The translations under genes and the position numbers were made by a program. DNA of 64,000 nt, from the NCBI RefSeq assembly GCF_004331435.1, contig NZ_SJKA01000001.1, positions 62,001-126,000 of the forward strand, written 5' to 3'. Each line of letters starts with the position of its first letter. Positions within the stretch are counted from its first letter, which is position 1. The notes under the pieces are model-generated. The model was not told where the DNA came from. It worked only from the letters and a program-made list of their open reading frames with translations, and ran no database searches. Below, in pieces: positions 1 to 7,412 of this stretch. This stretch comes from Kribbella sindirgiensis. Its GTDB lineage: Bacteria; Actinomycetota; Actinomycetes; Propionibacteriales; Kribbellaceae.

Positions 1-2
1 GC

Positions 3-419
3 GTACTCGGCACCGAGGAACTCGTCGTCGTGGTCGCCGCCGACGATCCCGCCGCGACCGGAGACACCGTCAAGCTCAACGACCTCGCGGACCGCTCCTG
101 GGTCCACTACGCACCAGGTCACGGCCTCGCCGACGTCCTCGACAACGCTTGCGCACAAGCGGGATTCGAGCCGCGCATCGCCGTACGGACCGAGCAGACC
201 GCGGCCGCGCCCGCGCTGGCTGCGGCAGGTCTCGGGCCCGCGTTGGTCCCCTACAACATCCTGCCGAAGGACTTCGACGGCCACGTCCTGCACCCTGAAC
301 CGGCGGTACGCCGGACGCTCACGGCGTACACGCGTGGTACACCAGACCCGCTCGCCGCCGCCTTCATCGACGTCCTGTTTCGATCCGCGGGCATCCGGGC
401 ACGCGAAGGTGATGCCTGA
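3..419 (+). CDS. LysR-type transcriptional regulator, C-terminal part (5' end outside window)
   Basis: The frame is open from the first bases of the window and stops with TGA at 417-419, so only about 138 C-terminal residues are present. They fit the second half of a LysR substrate-binding domain: a short hydrophobic strand (ELVVVVAADDP), a segment like 'LADRSWVHYAPGHGLADVLDNAC', then 'VRTEQTAAAPALAAAGLGPALVP', the usual effector-domain motif around the second lobe, and a tail ending 'AAFIDVLFRSAG'. The helix-turn-helix lies upstream of the window, so its target cannot be judged. The stop overlaps the start of the decayed cation-efflux gene that follows. Family call is fairly secure; effector unknown. 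Confidence 0.75.
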   Translation, partial: VLGTEELVVVVAADDPAATGDTVKLNDLADRSWVHYAPGHGLADVLDNACAQAGFEPRIAVRTEQTAAAPALAAAGLGPALVPYNILPKDFDGHVLHPEPAVRRTLTAYTRGTPDPLAAAFIDVLFRSAGIRAREGDA

Positions 420-660
420 CGAAGAGTCGGACGTCACAGTCCTCCTGGCCGGTACGGCGAATCTCGCGATCGCGATCGCGAAGGTCGTCGCCGCTGCGCA
501 CTGTCGTCCGGTTGCGGCGCGAGGCCCGCGCGGCAGGCATACCGCTCAGCAAGCAGCTGCGCGTCGCCGAGCCTGCCGTGAAGACGGTCGCCTTCGAGGA
601 CTCGGCCGCCCTGATCGGTCTCCTGATCGCCGGGGTCGGCGTCACCATGGCTCTGGTCTC
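412..660 (+). pseudogene. Remnant of a cation diffusion facilitator (CDF) transporter
   Basis: An ATG at 412 opens a frame reading MPDEESDVTVLLAGTANLAI..., which matches the first transmembrane helix of CDF family heavy-metal efflux proteins. After about 25 codons the reading jumps frame near 490. From 494 another frame reads LRTVVRLRREARAAGIPLSK followed by AVKTVAFEDSAALIGLLIAG, which is the characteristic stretch after the fourth helix of the same family. About 150 residues between the two pieces are missing and everything after the last helix is lost. I therefore read this as one gene with a large internal deletion and a lost 3' end, not two genes. Family assignment is from memory of the conserved segments. 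Confidence 0.6.
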
Positions 661-689
661 TATCTCGACCCGACCCCCGCCGACGCGCG

Positions 690-878
690 TCAGCGTTTGT
701 CGTGACCCCAGTTCGCGACGATGGCGGCGATCGGGGGCAGTACGGCGGCGACTGCGCTCATCCCGACGGCCGCCGGGATCGAGAACAGGCGCACGACGAA
801 CCACGCCAGGATGATCAGCGTCAGGCAGCTGCCCATCAGCAGGATGTAGAGCTTGCGGTTGTCGTAGCGGCGGGCCAT
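690..878 (-). CDS. Small membrane protein, DUF3099-like
   Basis: A 62-residue protein with a basic N-terminus (MARRYDNRK) and two predicted membrane helices: YILLMGSCLTLIILAWFVV and, after 'RLFSIPAAVG', a helix around AVAAVLPPIAAIVAN. This pattern (LMG.CL...LAW.VVR..S...A..MS) is that of DUF3099, a small actinobacterial membrane family of unknown role. It starts one base after the end of the MarR gene upstream on the same strand, so the two are likely co-transcribed. Its 3' end runs to the end of the decayed CDF gene. Function unknown. Confidence 0.7.
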   Translation of the reverse strand: MARRYDNRKLYILLMGSCLTLIILAWFVVRLFSIPAAVGMSAVAAVLPPIAAIVANWGHDKR

Positions 879-879
879 G

Positions 880-1329
880 TCACACCGTCAGCGGAAGCTT
901 CCCCAGCGCGGTGACCAGCGGGGACAGCTCAGGTAGCTCGGCGGCACGCTCCAACGCGGACGTCAGTACGGCGTCGTGGGTCGGCTGCGCCTGGTCGAGC
1001 AGCTCACGGCCGGCCTCGGTGACCTCGGTGTAGATGCCACGGCGATCTGTCGGGCACAGGTACCGCTGGAGCAGGTTGCGGTCCTCCAGCCGGTTGACCA
1101 GGCGCGTAGTAGCGGACTGGCTGAGCACCACCGCGTTCGACAGCTGGTTCATCCGCAGGTGGTAGTCGTCCTGCCGGGCCAGCACGTCCAGCACGCTGTA
1201 CTCGCTCACCGACAGCCCGTGCTGCTTCTGCAGCGCGCGCTCCAGCTCGTCCTCGATCCGGGCGTGCAGCGCCGCGAGAGTCCGCCAGCCCTGCGCCCGC
1301 GCCTCCGCGGCGTCATCCGGTAGTCCCAC
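880..1329 (-). CDS. MarR family transcriptional regulator
   Basis: 149 residues, the normal length for MarR. The winged helix-turn-helix is visible from about residue 45 to 105: 'LSVSEYSVLDVLARQDDYHL', then 'MNQLSNAVVLSQSATTRLVN' with the recognition helix, followed by the wing 'LCPTDRRGIYTEVTEAGREL'. It is divergent from an MFS efflux gene and an aldo/keto reductase, and the space between carries TTGC/GCAA repeats that make good MarR sites. The usual arrangement is repression of the divergent efflux pair until a phenolic or quinone-type ligand binds; that is inference from the family. Confidence 0.88.
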   Translation of the reverse strand: MGLPDDAAEARAQGWRTLAALHARIEDELERALQKQHGLSVSEYSVLDVLARQDDYHLRMNQLSNAVVLSQSATTRLVNRLEDRNLLQRYLCPTDRRGIYTEVTEAGRELLDQAQPTHDAVLTSALERAAELPELSPLVTALGKLPLTV

Positions 1330-1353
1330 GACACCTCCACTTGAACATCACGC

Positions 1354-1398
1354 TTGCATGCGCAATCATAGCGCTTGTGCAATAGCCCGCGTGTGCAA
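1354..1398. promoter_or_regulatory. Probable MarR operator region between the MarR and MFS genes
   Basis: The divergent spacer holds TTGCATGCGCAA at 1354-1365 (TTGC arms around 4 bp), TTGTGCAA at 1375-1382 and a third TGTGCAAC at 1392-1399. The last two share the direct repeat TGTGCAA. Repeated short palindromes in the gap between a MarR gene and its divergent efflux target are what autoregulating MarR proteins normally bind. Operator function is inferred. Confidence 0.55.
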
Positions 1399-1447
1399 CT
1401 ATCGCGCACGCCGGTAACAGTCTTCAGACTACATTCAAAGGAGCGTC

Positions 1448-2623
1448 ATGCCAGCGGCCCTGCTCGCACTCGCCATCGGTGCGTTCGGCATCGGGACCAC
1501 CGAATTCGTCATCATGGGCCTGCTGCCCGAGGTCGCCACCGACTTCGGCGTCAGCATCCCGTCCGCCGGACTGCTCATCTCCGGCTACGCGCTGGGGGTC
1601 GTGGTCGGCGCCCCGCTGCTCACCGCGATCGGCTCGAAGGTCTCCCGCAAGACCGTGCTGATCGCGCTGATGGGCGTCTTCATCGCCGGCAACCTGGTCT
1701 CCGCGGTCGCTCCGTCGTACGGCGTTCTGATGACCGGGCGGATCGTGGCGGCGCTGTCGCACGGCGCGTTCTTCGGCGTCGGGTCCGTGGTCGCGGCGTC
1801 GCTGGTTCCGAAGGCGAAGCAGGCCAGTGCGATCGCATTGATGTTCACCGGACTGACGGTCGCCAACGTGCTCGGCGTACCGGGTGGGACCGCGCTCGGC
1901 CAGCAGCTCGGCTGGCGGTCGACGTTCTGGGCGGTGACCGCGCTCGGTGTGATCGGGCTGCTCGGCATCGTGTTCCTGGTGCCGCGGCAGAACACCGCGG
2001 AAGGTCCTGGTCTCCGTAGCGAGCTCGCGGTGTTCAAGAGCCTGCAGGTGTGGCTGGCGTTGGCGATGACCGCACTGGGCTTCGCGGGGGTGTTCGCGTC
2101 GTTCACCTACATCGCACCGATGATGACCGAGGTCGCGGGCTTCTCCGCAGGTGCGGTGACCTGGCTGCTCGTGCTGTTCGGCGGTGGGCTCGTAGTGGGC
2201 AACCTGCTGGGCGGTAGAGCAGCGGACCGCTCGCTGATGCCGAGTCTGTACCTGATCCTGACGCTGCTGGCCGCCGTACTGGTCGTCTTCGTGTTCACTG
2301 CGCACGCCAAGCTCCCCTCTGCTGTGACGATCGCGCTCTTCGGCGCCGCTGGGTTCGCCACCGTCGCTCCGCTGCAGAAGCGAGTGATGGACAAGGCCAA
2401 GGGCGCTCCGGCACTGGCGTCCGCGGCCAACATCGCCGCGTTCAACCTCGGCAACGCGGCCGGGGCCTACCTCGGTGGACTCACCATCGAGCACGGCCTC
2501 GGCTACACCGCCCCCAACTGGGTCGGCGCTGCGTTGGCGGTTGCCGGTCTCCTCGTCGCTGTCCTGTCCGGCGTGCTCGACCGTGGCCGGGTTCCCGCAC
2601 TAGTACTTGAAGGAAGCCACTGA
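1448..2623 (+). CDS. MFS transporter, DHA1 (AraJ/YdhP-like) drug or sugar efflux family
   Basis: 391 residues with twelve hydrophobic segments. The first helix carries 'GAFGIGTTEFVIMGLLPEVA', the hallmark of the AraJ/YdhP/SotB branch of drug-proton antiporters, and motif A is present in degenerate form as GSKVSRKTVLIALMG after helix 2. The ATG at 1448 has AAAGGAG just upstream. The stop TGA overlaps the ATG of the following aldo/keto reductase (TGATG), giving translational coupling. The divergent MarR gene points to inducible efflux of a small toxic compound. Substrate cannot be told from sequence. Confidence 0.85.
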   Translation: MPAALLALAIGAFGIGTTEFVIMGLLPEVATDFGVSIPSAGLLISGYALGVVVGAPLLTAIGSKVSRKTVLIALMGVFIAGNLVSAVAPSYGVLMTGRIVAALSHGAFFGVGSVVAASLVPKAKQASAIALMFTGLTVANVLGVPGGTALGQQLGWRSTFWAVTALGVIGLLGIVFLVPRQNTAEGPGLRSELAVFKSLQVWLALAMTALGFAGVFASFTYIAPMMTEVAGFSAGAVTWLLVLFGGGLVVGNLLGGRAADRSLMPSLYLILTLLAAVLVVFVFTAHAKLPSAVTIALFGAAGFATVAPLQKRVMDKAKGAPALASAANIAAFNLGNAAGAYLGGLTIEHGLGYTAPNWVGAALAVAGLLVAVLSGVLDRGRVPALVLEGSH

Positions 2624-3450
2624 TGATCCCCACCGTGAAGCTCAACAACGACGTCGAGATGCCTCAGCTCGGGTACGGCGTCTTCCAGGTCCCGAACGAC
2701 GAAACGGCCGCTGCCGTGACGCAGGCGCTCGAGGCCGGCTACCGCAGCATCGACACCGCGGCGGCGTACCAGAACGAGGCAGGTGTCGGGCAGGCGCTCG
2801 CCGCGTCCGGGCTCGACCGGAGCGATCTGTTCGTCACCACCAAGCTATGGAACGCGGACCAGGGCTACGACTCCACTCTGAAGGCGTTCGACCAGAGCCT
2901 CTCCCTGCTGGGCCTGGAATACCTGGACCTGTACCTCATCCATTGGCCGACCCCGGCACGCGACCTGTACGTCGACAGCTGGCGCGCACTGGAGCAGTTG
3001 TACGCCGACGGTCGCGTGCGAGCGATCGGTGTGTCCAACTTCCAGCCGGAGCATCTGGACCGTCTCGCGCAGTCCTCCCGCATCACCCCGGCCGTCAACC
3101 AGGTCGAGCTGCACCCGTACTTGCGGCAGGACGAGGTGCGCGCGTACGGCGGTGACTTCGGCATCCGCACCGAGGCCTGGAGCCCGCTGGCCAAGGGCGG
3201 GACGCTGCTCGACGAGCCCGTGGTCGCCAAGCTGGCAGCGCTCTACGGGCGCACACCAGCCCAGATCGTCCTCCGTTGGCACCTGCAGCTCGGCAACATC
3301 GTCATCCCGAAGTCCGTCACCCCGGCCCGCATCCGGCAGAACCTGGACGTTTTCGACTTCACGCTGACCGACGACGACCTCACCGCGATCAGCACCCTCG
3401 ACCGCAACGAACGCACCGGCCCGGACCCCGACGCCTTCAACGTCGCCTAG
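2623..3450 (+). CDS. Aldo/keto reductase
   Basis: 275 residues, standard length for a bacterial AKR5-type NADPH-dependent reductase. The catalytic tetrad is intact: Asp44 and Tyr49 in 'YRSIDTAAAYQNE', Lys74 in 'VTTKLWNADQGYD', His107 in 'LYLIHWPTP'. The C-terminal NADP motif 'IVIPKSVTPARIRQN' is also present. It probably reduces aldehydes or ketones such as methylglyoxal or 2,5-diketogluconate-type compounds in the cytosol. It overlaps the efflux gene by one base, so pump and reductase are made together under the MarR regulator; a detoxification pair is the likely role. Confidence 0.92.
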   Translation: MIPTVKLNNDVEMPQLGYGVFQVPNDETAAAVTQALEAGYRSIDTAAAYQNEAGVGQALAASGLDRSDLFVTTKLWNADQGYDSTLKAFDQSLSLLGLEYLDLYLIHWPTPARDLYVDSWRALEQLYADGRVRAIGVSNFQPEHLDRLAQSSRITPAVNQVELHPYLRQDEVRAYGGDFGIRTEAWSPLAKGGTLLDEPVVAKLAALYGRTPAQIVLRWHLQLGNIVIPKSVTPARIRQNLDVFDFTLTDDDLTAISTLDRNERTGPDPDAFNVA

Positions 3451-3454
3451 GCGG

Positions 3455-4234
3455 TTATGTCTTGGGTACGGCGATGACGACGGCGTTGCTGAGGTACGCC
3501 GTACCGTCCCAATCCTCGCAGGTGACGAGGACGAGGCGGCCGGGGACGGACTGGTCGAACACCTTGGCCGCCTGCTTCGCCAGGGCTCGTTTGCGGTAGA
3601 CCGTGACGGAGGTGACCACGTAGCTGATCGCTCCGCGTCGCGTCGTCACCGCGACCGCGTCGCCGGCAGTCAGCCGGTCCAGATCGTCGAAGGCCCCGCC
3701 GCCGGTGTGCACGGTATGGCCGGTGATGATCGCCGAGCCCTTGGTCGCGCCCGGCCTGGCGCCGTCGGACCACCATCCGACGAGTAGCGGGTTCGAGGGC
3801 GGTACGAGGGTGCCGCCGCGGGCGCGGATGCTCAGTACCCGCGCCGAAACGCCCAGCCGGGGCACTGACAACCTGATCGGGTCACTGGGTTGCGGTCGAG
3901 CCGTACTGCGGACCTCTGGAGGCGGACCGCTCTGCTGAGGCTGCGTGGGGCTGGTCTGCTGCGTGGAACCCGCTGACGGCGACGGTGCGGTTGTCGTTCT
4001 ACGCGGCGCGCTGCCAGTCGTGCCGACGGGCGACGTCGTAGCGCCGCCCGCCTGCTGTCGGTTCTCACTGCCGTCGGTCCTCAACTGGAGGTATCCGCCG
4101 GTCAGGAGTAGTACGCCGCCGGCCGTCCAGGCCGCGATCGCCCACCAAGAGGGGCGTGCGCGACCCGGACGGCGACGCTTGGGCGACGCGTCAGGCAGAG
4201 TGCTGACCCCGCCGCTGCAGCAGCTTCGCGGCAC
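3455..4234 (-). CDS. Class F-type sortase
   Basis: 259 residues: a basic N-terminus, one signal-anchor helix (about 30-52, WWAIAAWTAGGVLLLTGG), a low-complexity Gln/Thr/Ser/Pro linker to about residue 110, then the sortase barrel. The catalytic His is in 'IITGHTVHTGGGAFDDL' and the catalytic Cys in 'LVLVTCEDWDGTAY'. The Arg that usually follows in the next strand is not obvious: 'AYLSNAVVIAVP' has Leu where many homologues have Arg, which deserves a check. The GTG start lies 44 bp inside the end of the surface-protein gene upstream, so the two are translationally coupled. It probably anchors that protein to the peptidoglycan or trims it. Confidence 0.8.
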   Translation of the reverse strand: MPRSCCSGGVSTLPDASPKRRRPGRARPSWWAIAAWTAGGVLLLTGGYLQLRTDGSENRQQAGGATTSPVGTTGSAPRRTTTAPSPSAGSTQQTSPTQPQQSGPPPEVRSTARPQPSDPIRLSVPRLGVSARVLSIRARGGTLVPPSNPLLVGWWSDGARPGATKGSAIITGHTVHTGGGAFDDLDRLTAGDAVAVTTRRGAISYVVTSVTVYRKRALAKQAAKVFDQSVPGRLVLVTCEDWDGTAYLSNAVVIAVPKT

Positions 4235-5123
4235 CGGCGATCAGCAGGATCCCGCCCAGGGACAGCAGGGCGATACCCCAGGTCCCTTGAGTGCTGGAGA
4301 GCGCCGAGGTGTTCCGCGCACCACCGGACAGACCGGCGTCGACCTCGGTCGGAACACCTACCGGGGTGCTGCTCGACGTGTCGCTCGGGGTCTCGGACGG
4401 CGTCGTGCTCGGCGTCTCGGAAACGGTCTCGCTCGGCGTCCCCGACGGCGTCGTGCTCGGGGTCTCCGACGGAGTCTCGCTAGGCGTCTCCGAGGGCGTC
4501 TGGCTCGGGGTCTCCGACGGGGTCGTGCTCGGGGTCTCCGACGGGGTTTCCGACGGAGTCTCGCTCGGCGTCTCCGACGGAGTCTCGCTCGGGGTTTCCG
4601 ACGGCGTCTCGCTCGGCGTCTCCGACGGGGTAGTCGTCGGAGTCTCCGTCGGCGTCGGCGTCGGCGTCGTGGCCTCACCGACGCAGAAGCTCAGGTGGCT
4701 GAGCCCGTAGTACTTGCCGTTGTCGTTGAGCGGCGTGTGCAGCCCTGCTCCGGCGATCGTGCCGCCGGGACGGTAGTCGTAGAAGTTCGCGTTCGGACCA
4801 CCCTTGACGATGGCGCCGAGCACTGTGCCGCCGGTGGCGGTGAAACTGATCAGGTCGCCGGTCTTCGCCCAGGTCACCGTGACGCCGGCGCCCTCCTTGG
4901 AACCCGGGGTCGGCGGGTCGAACTTGATCTCCGTAGAGCCCGGGATCAGGTCCTTGCACTTCGGGTTGCCCGGAATCGTGGTCACGGTGTCCGCCGACGC
5001 GGACGGAGCCGTGGCCAAGGCGACGCCGCCGACGGCAAGTGCGAGTGCGCCCACGCTGCCGAGCAGCGCGATCACGCGTGAGTTCTTGGAGCGCCCACGT
5101 GCGCCCGCCGAAATGTCTTCCAC
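4191..5123 (-). CDS. Secreted, Thr/Ser/Pro/Glu-repeat cell-wall protein; likely substrate of the adjacent sortase
   Basis: 310 residues from a GTG at 5123 preceded by GGGGAG. A signal peptide (basic SKNSR, then a hydrophobic run ending PSASADT, cleavage near residue 45) leads to a domain of about 105 residues with two or three Cys and the motif YGLSHLSFC. A stalk of about 100 residues built from TPSE/TPST tetrapeptides follows. The C-terminus is a cell-wall sorting signal: LSSTQG, then the hydrophobic WGIALLSLGGILLIAG, then RRGQHSA. LSSTQ replaces the canonical LPxTG. The open frame continues upstream, but no signal sequence supports a longer protein. No enzyme fold was recognised; adhesin or wall-scaffold role is inferred. 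Confidence 0.8.
   Translation of the reverse strand: MEDISAGARGRSKNSRVIALLGSVGALALAVGGVALATAPSASADTVTTIPGNPKCKDLIPGSTEIKFDPPTPGSKEGAGVTVTWAKTGDLISFTATGGTVLGAIVKGGPNANFYDYRPGGTIAGAGLHTPLNDNGKYYGLSHLSFCVGEATTPTPTPTETPTTTPSETPSETPSETPSETPSETPSETPSETPSETPSTTPSETPSQTPSETPSETPSETPSTTPSGTPSETVSETPSTTPSETPSDTSSSTPVGVPTEVDAGLSGGARNTSALSSTQGTWGIALLSLGGILLIAGAAKLLQRRGQHSA
4372..4672 (-). repeat. Tandem coding repeat, 12/24-bp period (TPSE stalk)
   Basis: About 300 bp of near-identical units reading (S/T)ETP on the coding strand, with a 12-bp base unit grouped in 24-bp blocks such as GGAGTCTCGCTCGGCGTC on the plus strand. The number of copies is likely to vary between strains by slippage. It encodes the wall-spanning stalk of the surface protein. 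Confidence 0.85.
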
Positions 5124-5388
5124 AGTCTCCCCTAGTTCTGAGGCCAGTCCTTCGCGACCAGCAGATCGCCGGTGGGCCCAGAGCGGTGTCCCGCATCCGG
5201 ACCAGGCGGTACAAGCCTTCGTCGTTCCAAAGCCCGGTCGAACAGGCTTCCCCCAACAGGAACCTGACCTTCGAGAGTGTGGTGATCCAGACCATCGAGC
5301 GCAAGTCTCAGCGCGACGACTCGCCGTGTTCCTTACGTTTCGCAACAGATCGTCGCCGATCCGGACGAAGAGTAGTTGCCAATCGCTA

Positions 5389-5405
5389 CTAAAACACCGT
5401 TTTAG
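5389..5405. promoter_or_regulatory. Palindromic operator (CTAAAAC-ACC-GTTTTAG) ahead of the TetR gene
   Basis: A perfect 7-bp inverted repeat with a 3-bp centre lies 23 bp before the TetR start and stands out as AT-rich in GC-rich DNA. Its position fits autorepression by the TetR protein. The remaining 260 bp back to the start of the surface-protein gene at 5123 hold no gene I can support and presumably carry that gene's promoter. Confidence 0.65.
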
Positions 5406-5427
5406 GCTCTGACACGCTGTATTCGCT

Positions 5428-6150
5428 ATGCTCCCGCGGGTGGCACGCGAAGCGGACCGGAAGACCGTGCTGGGGTCGGTGTGGCTGCGGGAGGAACCAC
5501 CGCCCACCCGGGCTCCGCTGAGCCGCGACGACATCGTCCTGAGCGCGATCAAAGTGCTCGACCGCGAAGGCCTGGCAGCGTTCTCGATGCGGATGATGGC
5601 GGCCGAACTCGGCACCGCGGCGACGTCCGCCTTGTACTGGCGGGTCGCAACGAAGAACGACCTGCTCGAACTGGTCGTCGACGAGGTCTTCGCGGCCGCG
5701 TTGGTGCCACCAACGGACGAGGGCGACTGGCGGGATCAGGTGACAACCGTTGTCCGGGCGGCTTATCAGGCGTTGTCGGACCACCCGTGGGCGTGCGAGT
5801 TGCTGGCGTCGCACGCCGAGCTCGGTCCGAACTACCAAGGGCTGACTGAGCGCTTGCACATGATCCTGAGGTCTGCGGGTTTCCGGGGCACACACCTGGA
5901 CTCGGCGGTGTCCGCGATCTTCCAGTACCTGATCGGCTCGGCCGTCACAGGTGCCGCCTGGCTCTCGGTGGTACGGCGCAGCGGGATGAACGGATCGCGC
6001 TGGGCTTCCGAGTCCGCCGACCGGATGGGCGTCGACGCGGAGCATCTCGCGGCCTACCTGGACCGCGGAAGCCACGGCGGCCCGGAGGCGCGCTTCACCT
6101 CCGGGCTCCGGGTGATTCTGGTCGGGTTGCGGCCGCGGCAGATCTCCTAG
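5428..6150 (+). CDS. TetR family transcriptional regulator
   Basis: 240 residues. The N-terminal helix-turn-helix is at about residues 33-80: 'SRDDIVLSAIKVLDREGLAA', 'MRMMAAELGTAATSALYWRV' with the YWRV recognition helix, then 'KNDLLELVVDEVFAA'. The C-terminal half resembles the TetR_C domain of tetracycline-repressor-like proteins ('ACELLASHAELGPNYQGLTE'). A GTG 12 bases downstream is an alternative start. The 5' palindrome at 5389-5405 is its likely autoregulatory site. The neighbouring bkd genes face it end to end, so its other targets are not evident. Confidence 0.87.
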   Translation: MLPRVAREADRKTVLGSVWLREEPPPTRAPLSRDDIVLSAIKVLDREGLAAFSMRMMAAELGTAATSALYWRVATKNDLLELVVDEVFAAALVPPTDEGDWRDQVTTVVRAAYQALSDHPWACELLASHAELGPNYQGLTERLHMILRSAGFRGTHLDSAVSAIFQYLIGSAVTGAAWLSVVRRSGMNGSRWASESADRMGVDAEHLAAYLDRGSHGGPEARFTSGLRVILVGLRPRQIS

Positions 6151-7412
6151 AGATCGGCGAATGCAGACGCGGGGTTCTCGAAGGCGTCGGCGACGAAGCG
6201 GAGGAAGGCGGCTGCCGTGCCGCCGTCGCAGACGCGATGGTCGAAGACCAGCGACAGTTGGGTGAGCTTCCGGATCGCCAGTTCGCCGTCGACCACCCAC
6301 GGCCGGTCGATGATCCGGCCGACACCGAGGATCGCGACCTGTGGGTGGTTGATGATCGCCGCGCTACCGTCGACCCCGAAGCTGCCGTAGTTGTTCAACG
6401 TGAACGTGCCGCAGGTCAGCTCCTGCTGGGTCAGCTTGCCGTCGCGCGCCGACGCGGTCAGGCGGCGGATCTCCGCGTCCAGCCCGCGTGTCGTCAGCGC
6501 GTGCGCACCTGCGACAGCCGGCACCACGAGACCGCGATCCGTCTGCGCCGCGAGTCCGAGGTTCACGCCGTCGTACTGGACGAGTTCCTCGCGCTCGGTG
6601 TCGACGTACCCGTTGAGTTCCGGATACTTGAGCAGTCCGGCGACCACGAAGCGCGCCATCAGCGCGAGCAGGCCCGGTCCGCCATCCGTTGCCGATCGCA
6701 ACGATTCGCGGAGCTCGATGAGGGCGGTCGCGTCCACGTCGACCCAGGTGGTCGCCTCCGGGATCTCCGCGCGGCTCCGGCTGAGCGTCGCGGCCACAGC
6801 CTTACGGAACCCGCTCATCGGAGTACGGCGCAACTCGGGCAGCCCGGTCACGGACGGCGCCTTCACAACGGGAACAGGCTCCGGCTGGATCCGCTGTGCG
6901 ATCGCCAGCTCCACGTCGCGGCGGACGATCAGGCCGTCGGGGCCGGAACCTGACAACGCCCGCAGATCCACCTCGGCATCGCGCGCCAACCGGCGTACCA
7001 GTGGGGAAATGACCAGCGGAACGCGCCTTTCCGGAACCTTTTCCGCAGCAGGCGCAACATTTGTTCCGGAAACCCGAGGCCGCCTACGACGTGCCGCCCC
7101 GGACGACTCGGACGTCCCGTACCCGACCAGCACGTTCCCCGACCCGGCCCGCTCCTCGACGCGGTACGCCGCCGCGTCCGGATCCCCGACCGTGACGAGC
7201 GGCTTCCCCACTGGGACCGTCGTACCGGGCTCACCGTGCAGTTCCTCGATCACACCGGCATACGGGCACGGCAGTTCGACGACCGACTTCGCGGTCTCGA
7301 CCTCCGCGATCGGAGTGTCGACGGCGACCACATCACCGACCTTCACGAGCCACCGGACGATCTCCGCCTCGGTCAGCCCCTCACCGAGGTCCGGGAGAAG
7401 GAACGTGTTCAC
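6147..7412 (-). CDS. bkdC: Branched-chain 2-oxoacid dehydrogenase E2 (dihydrolipoamide acyltransferase)
   Basis: 421 residues from the GTG at 7412, which overlaps the E1beta stop by 4 bp. Domain order: one lipoyl domain (residues 1-80) with the lipoyl Lys in 'VETAKSVVELPC'; an Ala/Arg-rich linker; the peripheral subunit-binding domain 'SPLVRRLARDAEVDLRALSG'; and the catalytic acyltransferase domain with the active-site motif LVFDHRVCDGG near the C-terminus. E2 carries acyl groups from E1 to CoA, making isobutyryl-, isovaleryl- and 2-methylbutyryl-CoA for catabolism and branched fatty acid primers. The E3 subunit is not in the window and is probably shared. Confidence 0.93.
   Translation of the reverse strand: MNTFLLPDLGEGLTEAEIVRWLVKVGDVVAVDTPIAEVETAKSVVELPCPYAGVIEELHGEPGTTVPVGKPLVTVGDPDAAAYRVEERAGSGNVLVGYGTSESSGAARRRRPRVSGTNVAPAAEKVPERRVPLVISPLVRRLARDAEVDLRALSGSGPDGLIVRRDVELAIAQRIQPEPVPVVKAPSVTGLPELRRTPMSGFRKAVAATLSRSRAEIPEATTWVDVDATALIELRESLRSATDGGPGLLALMARFVVAGLLKYPELNGYVDTEREELVQYDGVNLGLAAQTDRGLVVPAVAGAHALTTRGLDAEIRRLTASARDGKLTQQELTCGTFTLNNYGSFGVDGSAAIINHPQVAILGVGRIIDRPWVVDGELAIRKLTQLSLVFDHRVCDGGTAAAFLRFVADAFENPASAFADL

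Noticed and set aside
4291..4710. Plus-strand open frames through the repeat (Gly-Val-Ser-Asp repeats)
   Set aside because: They are antisense shadows of the TPSE-coding repeat; no start signal and no flanking gene-like sequence.
4191..5615. Longer surface protein using the open frame upstream of 5123
   Set aside because: The upstream residues have no signal sequence, overlap the TetR gene on the other strand, and the GTG at 5123 has a ribosome site and leads directly into a signal peptide.
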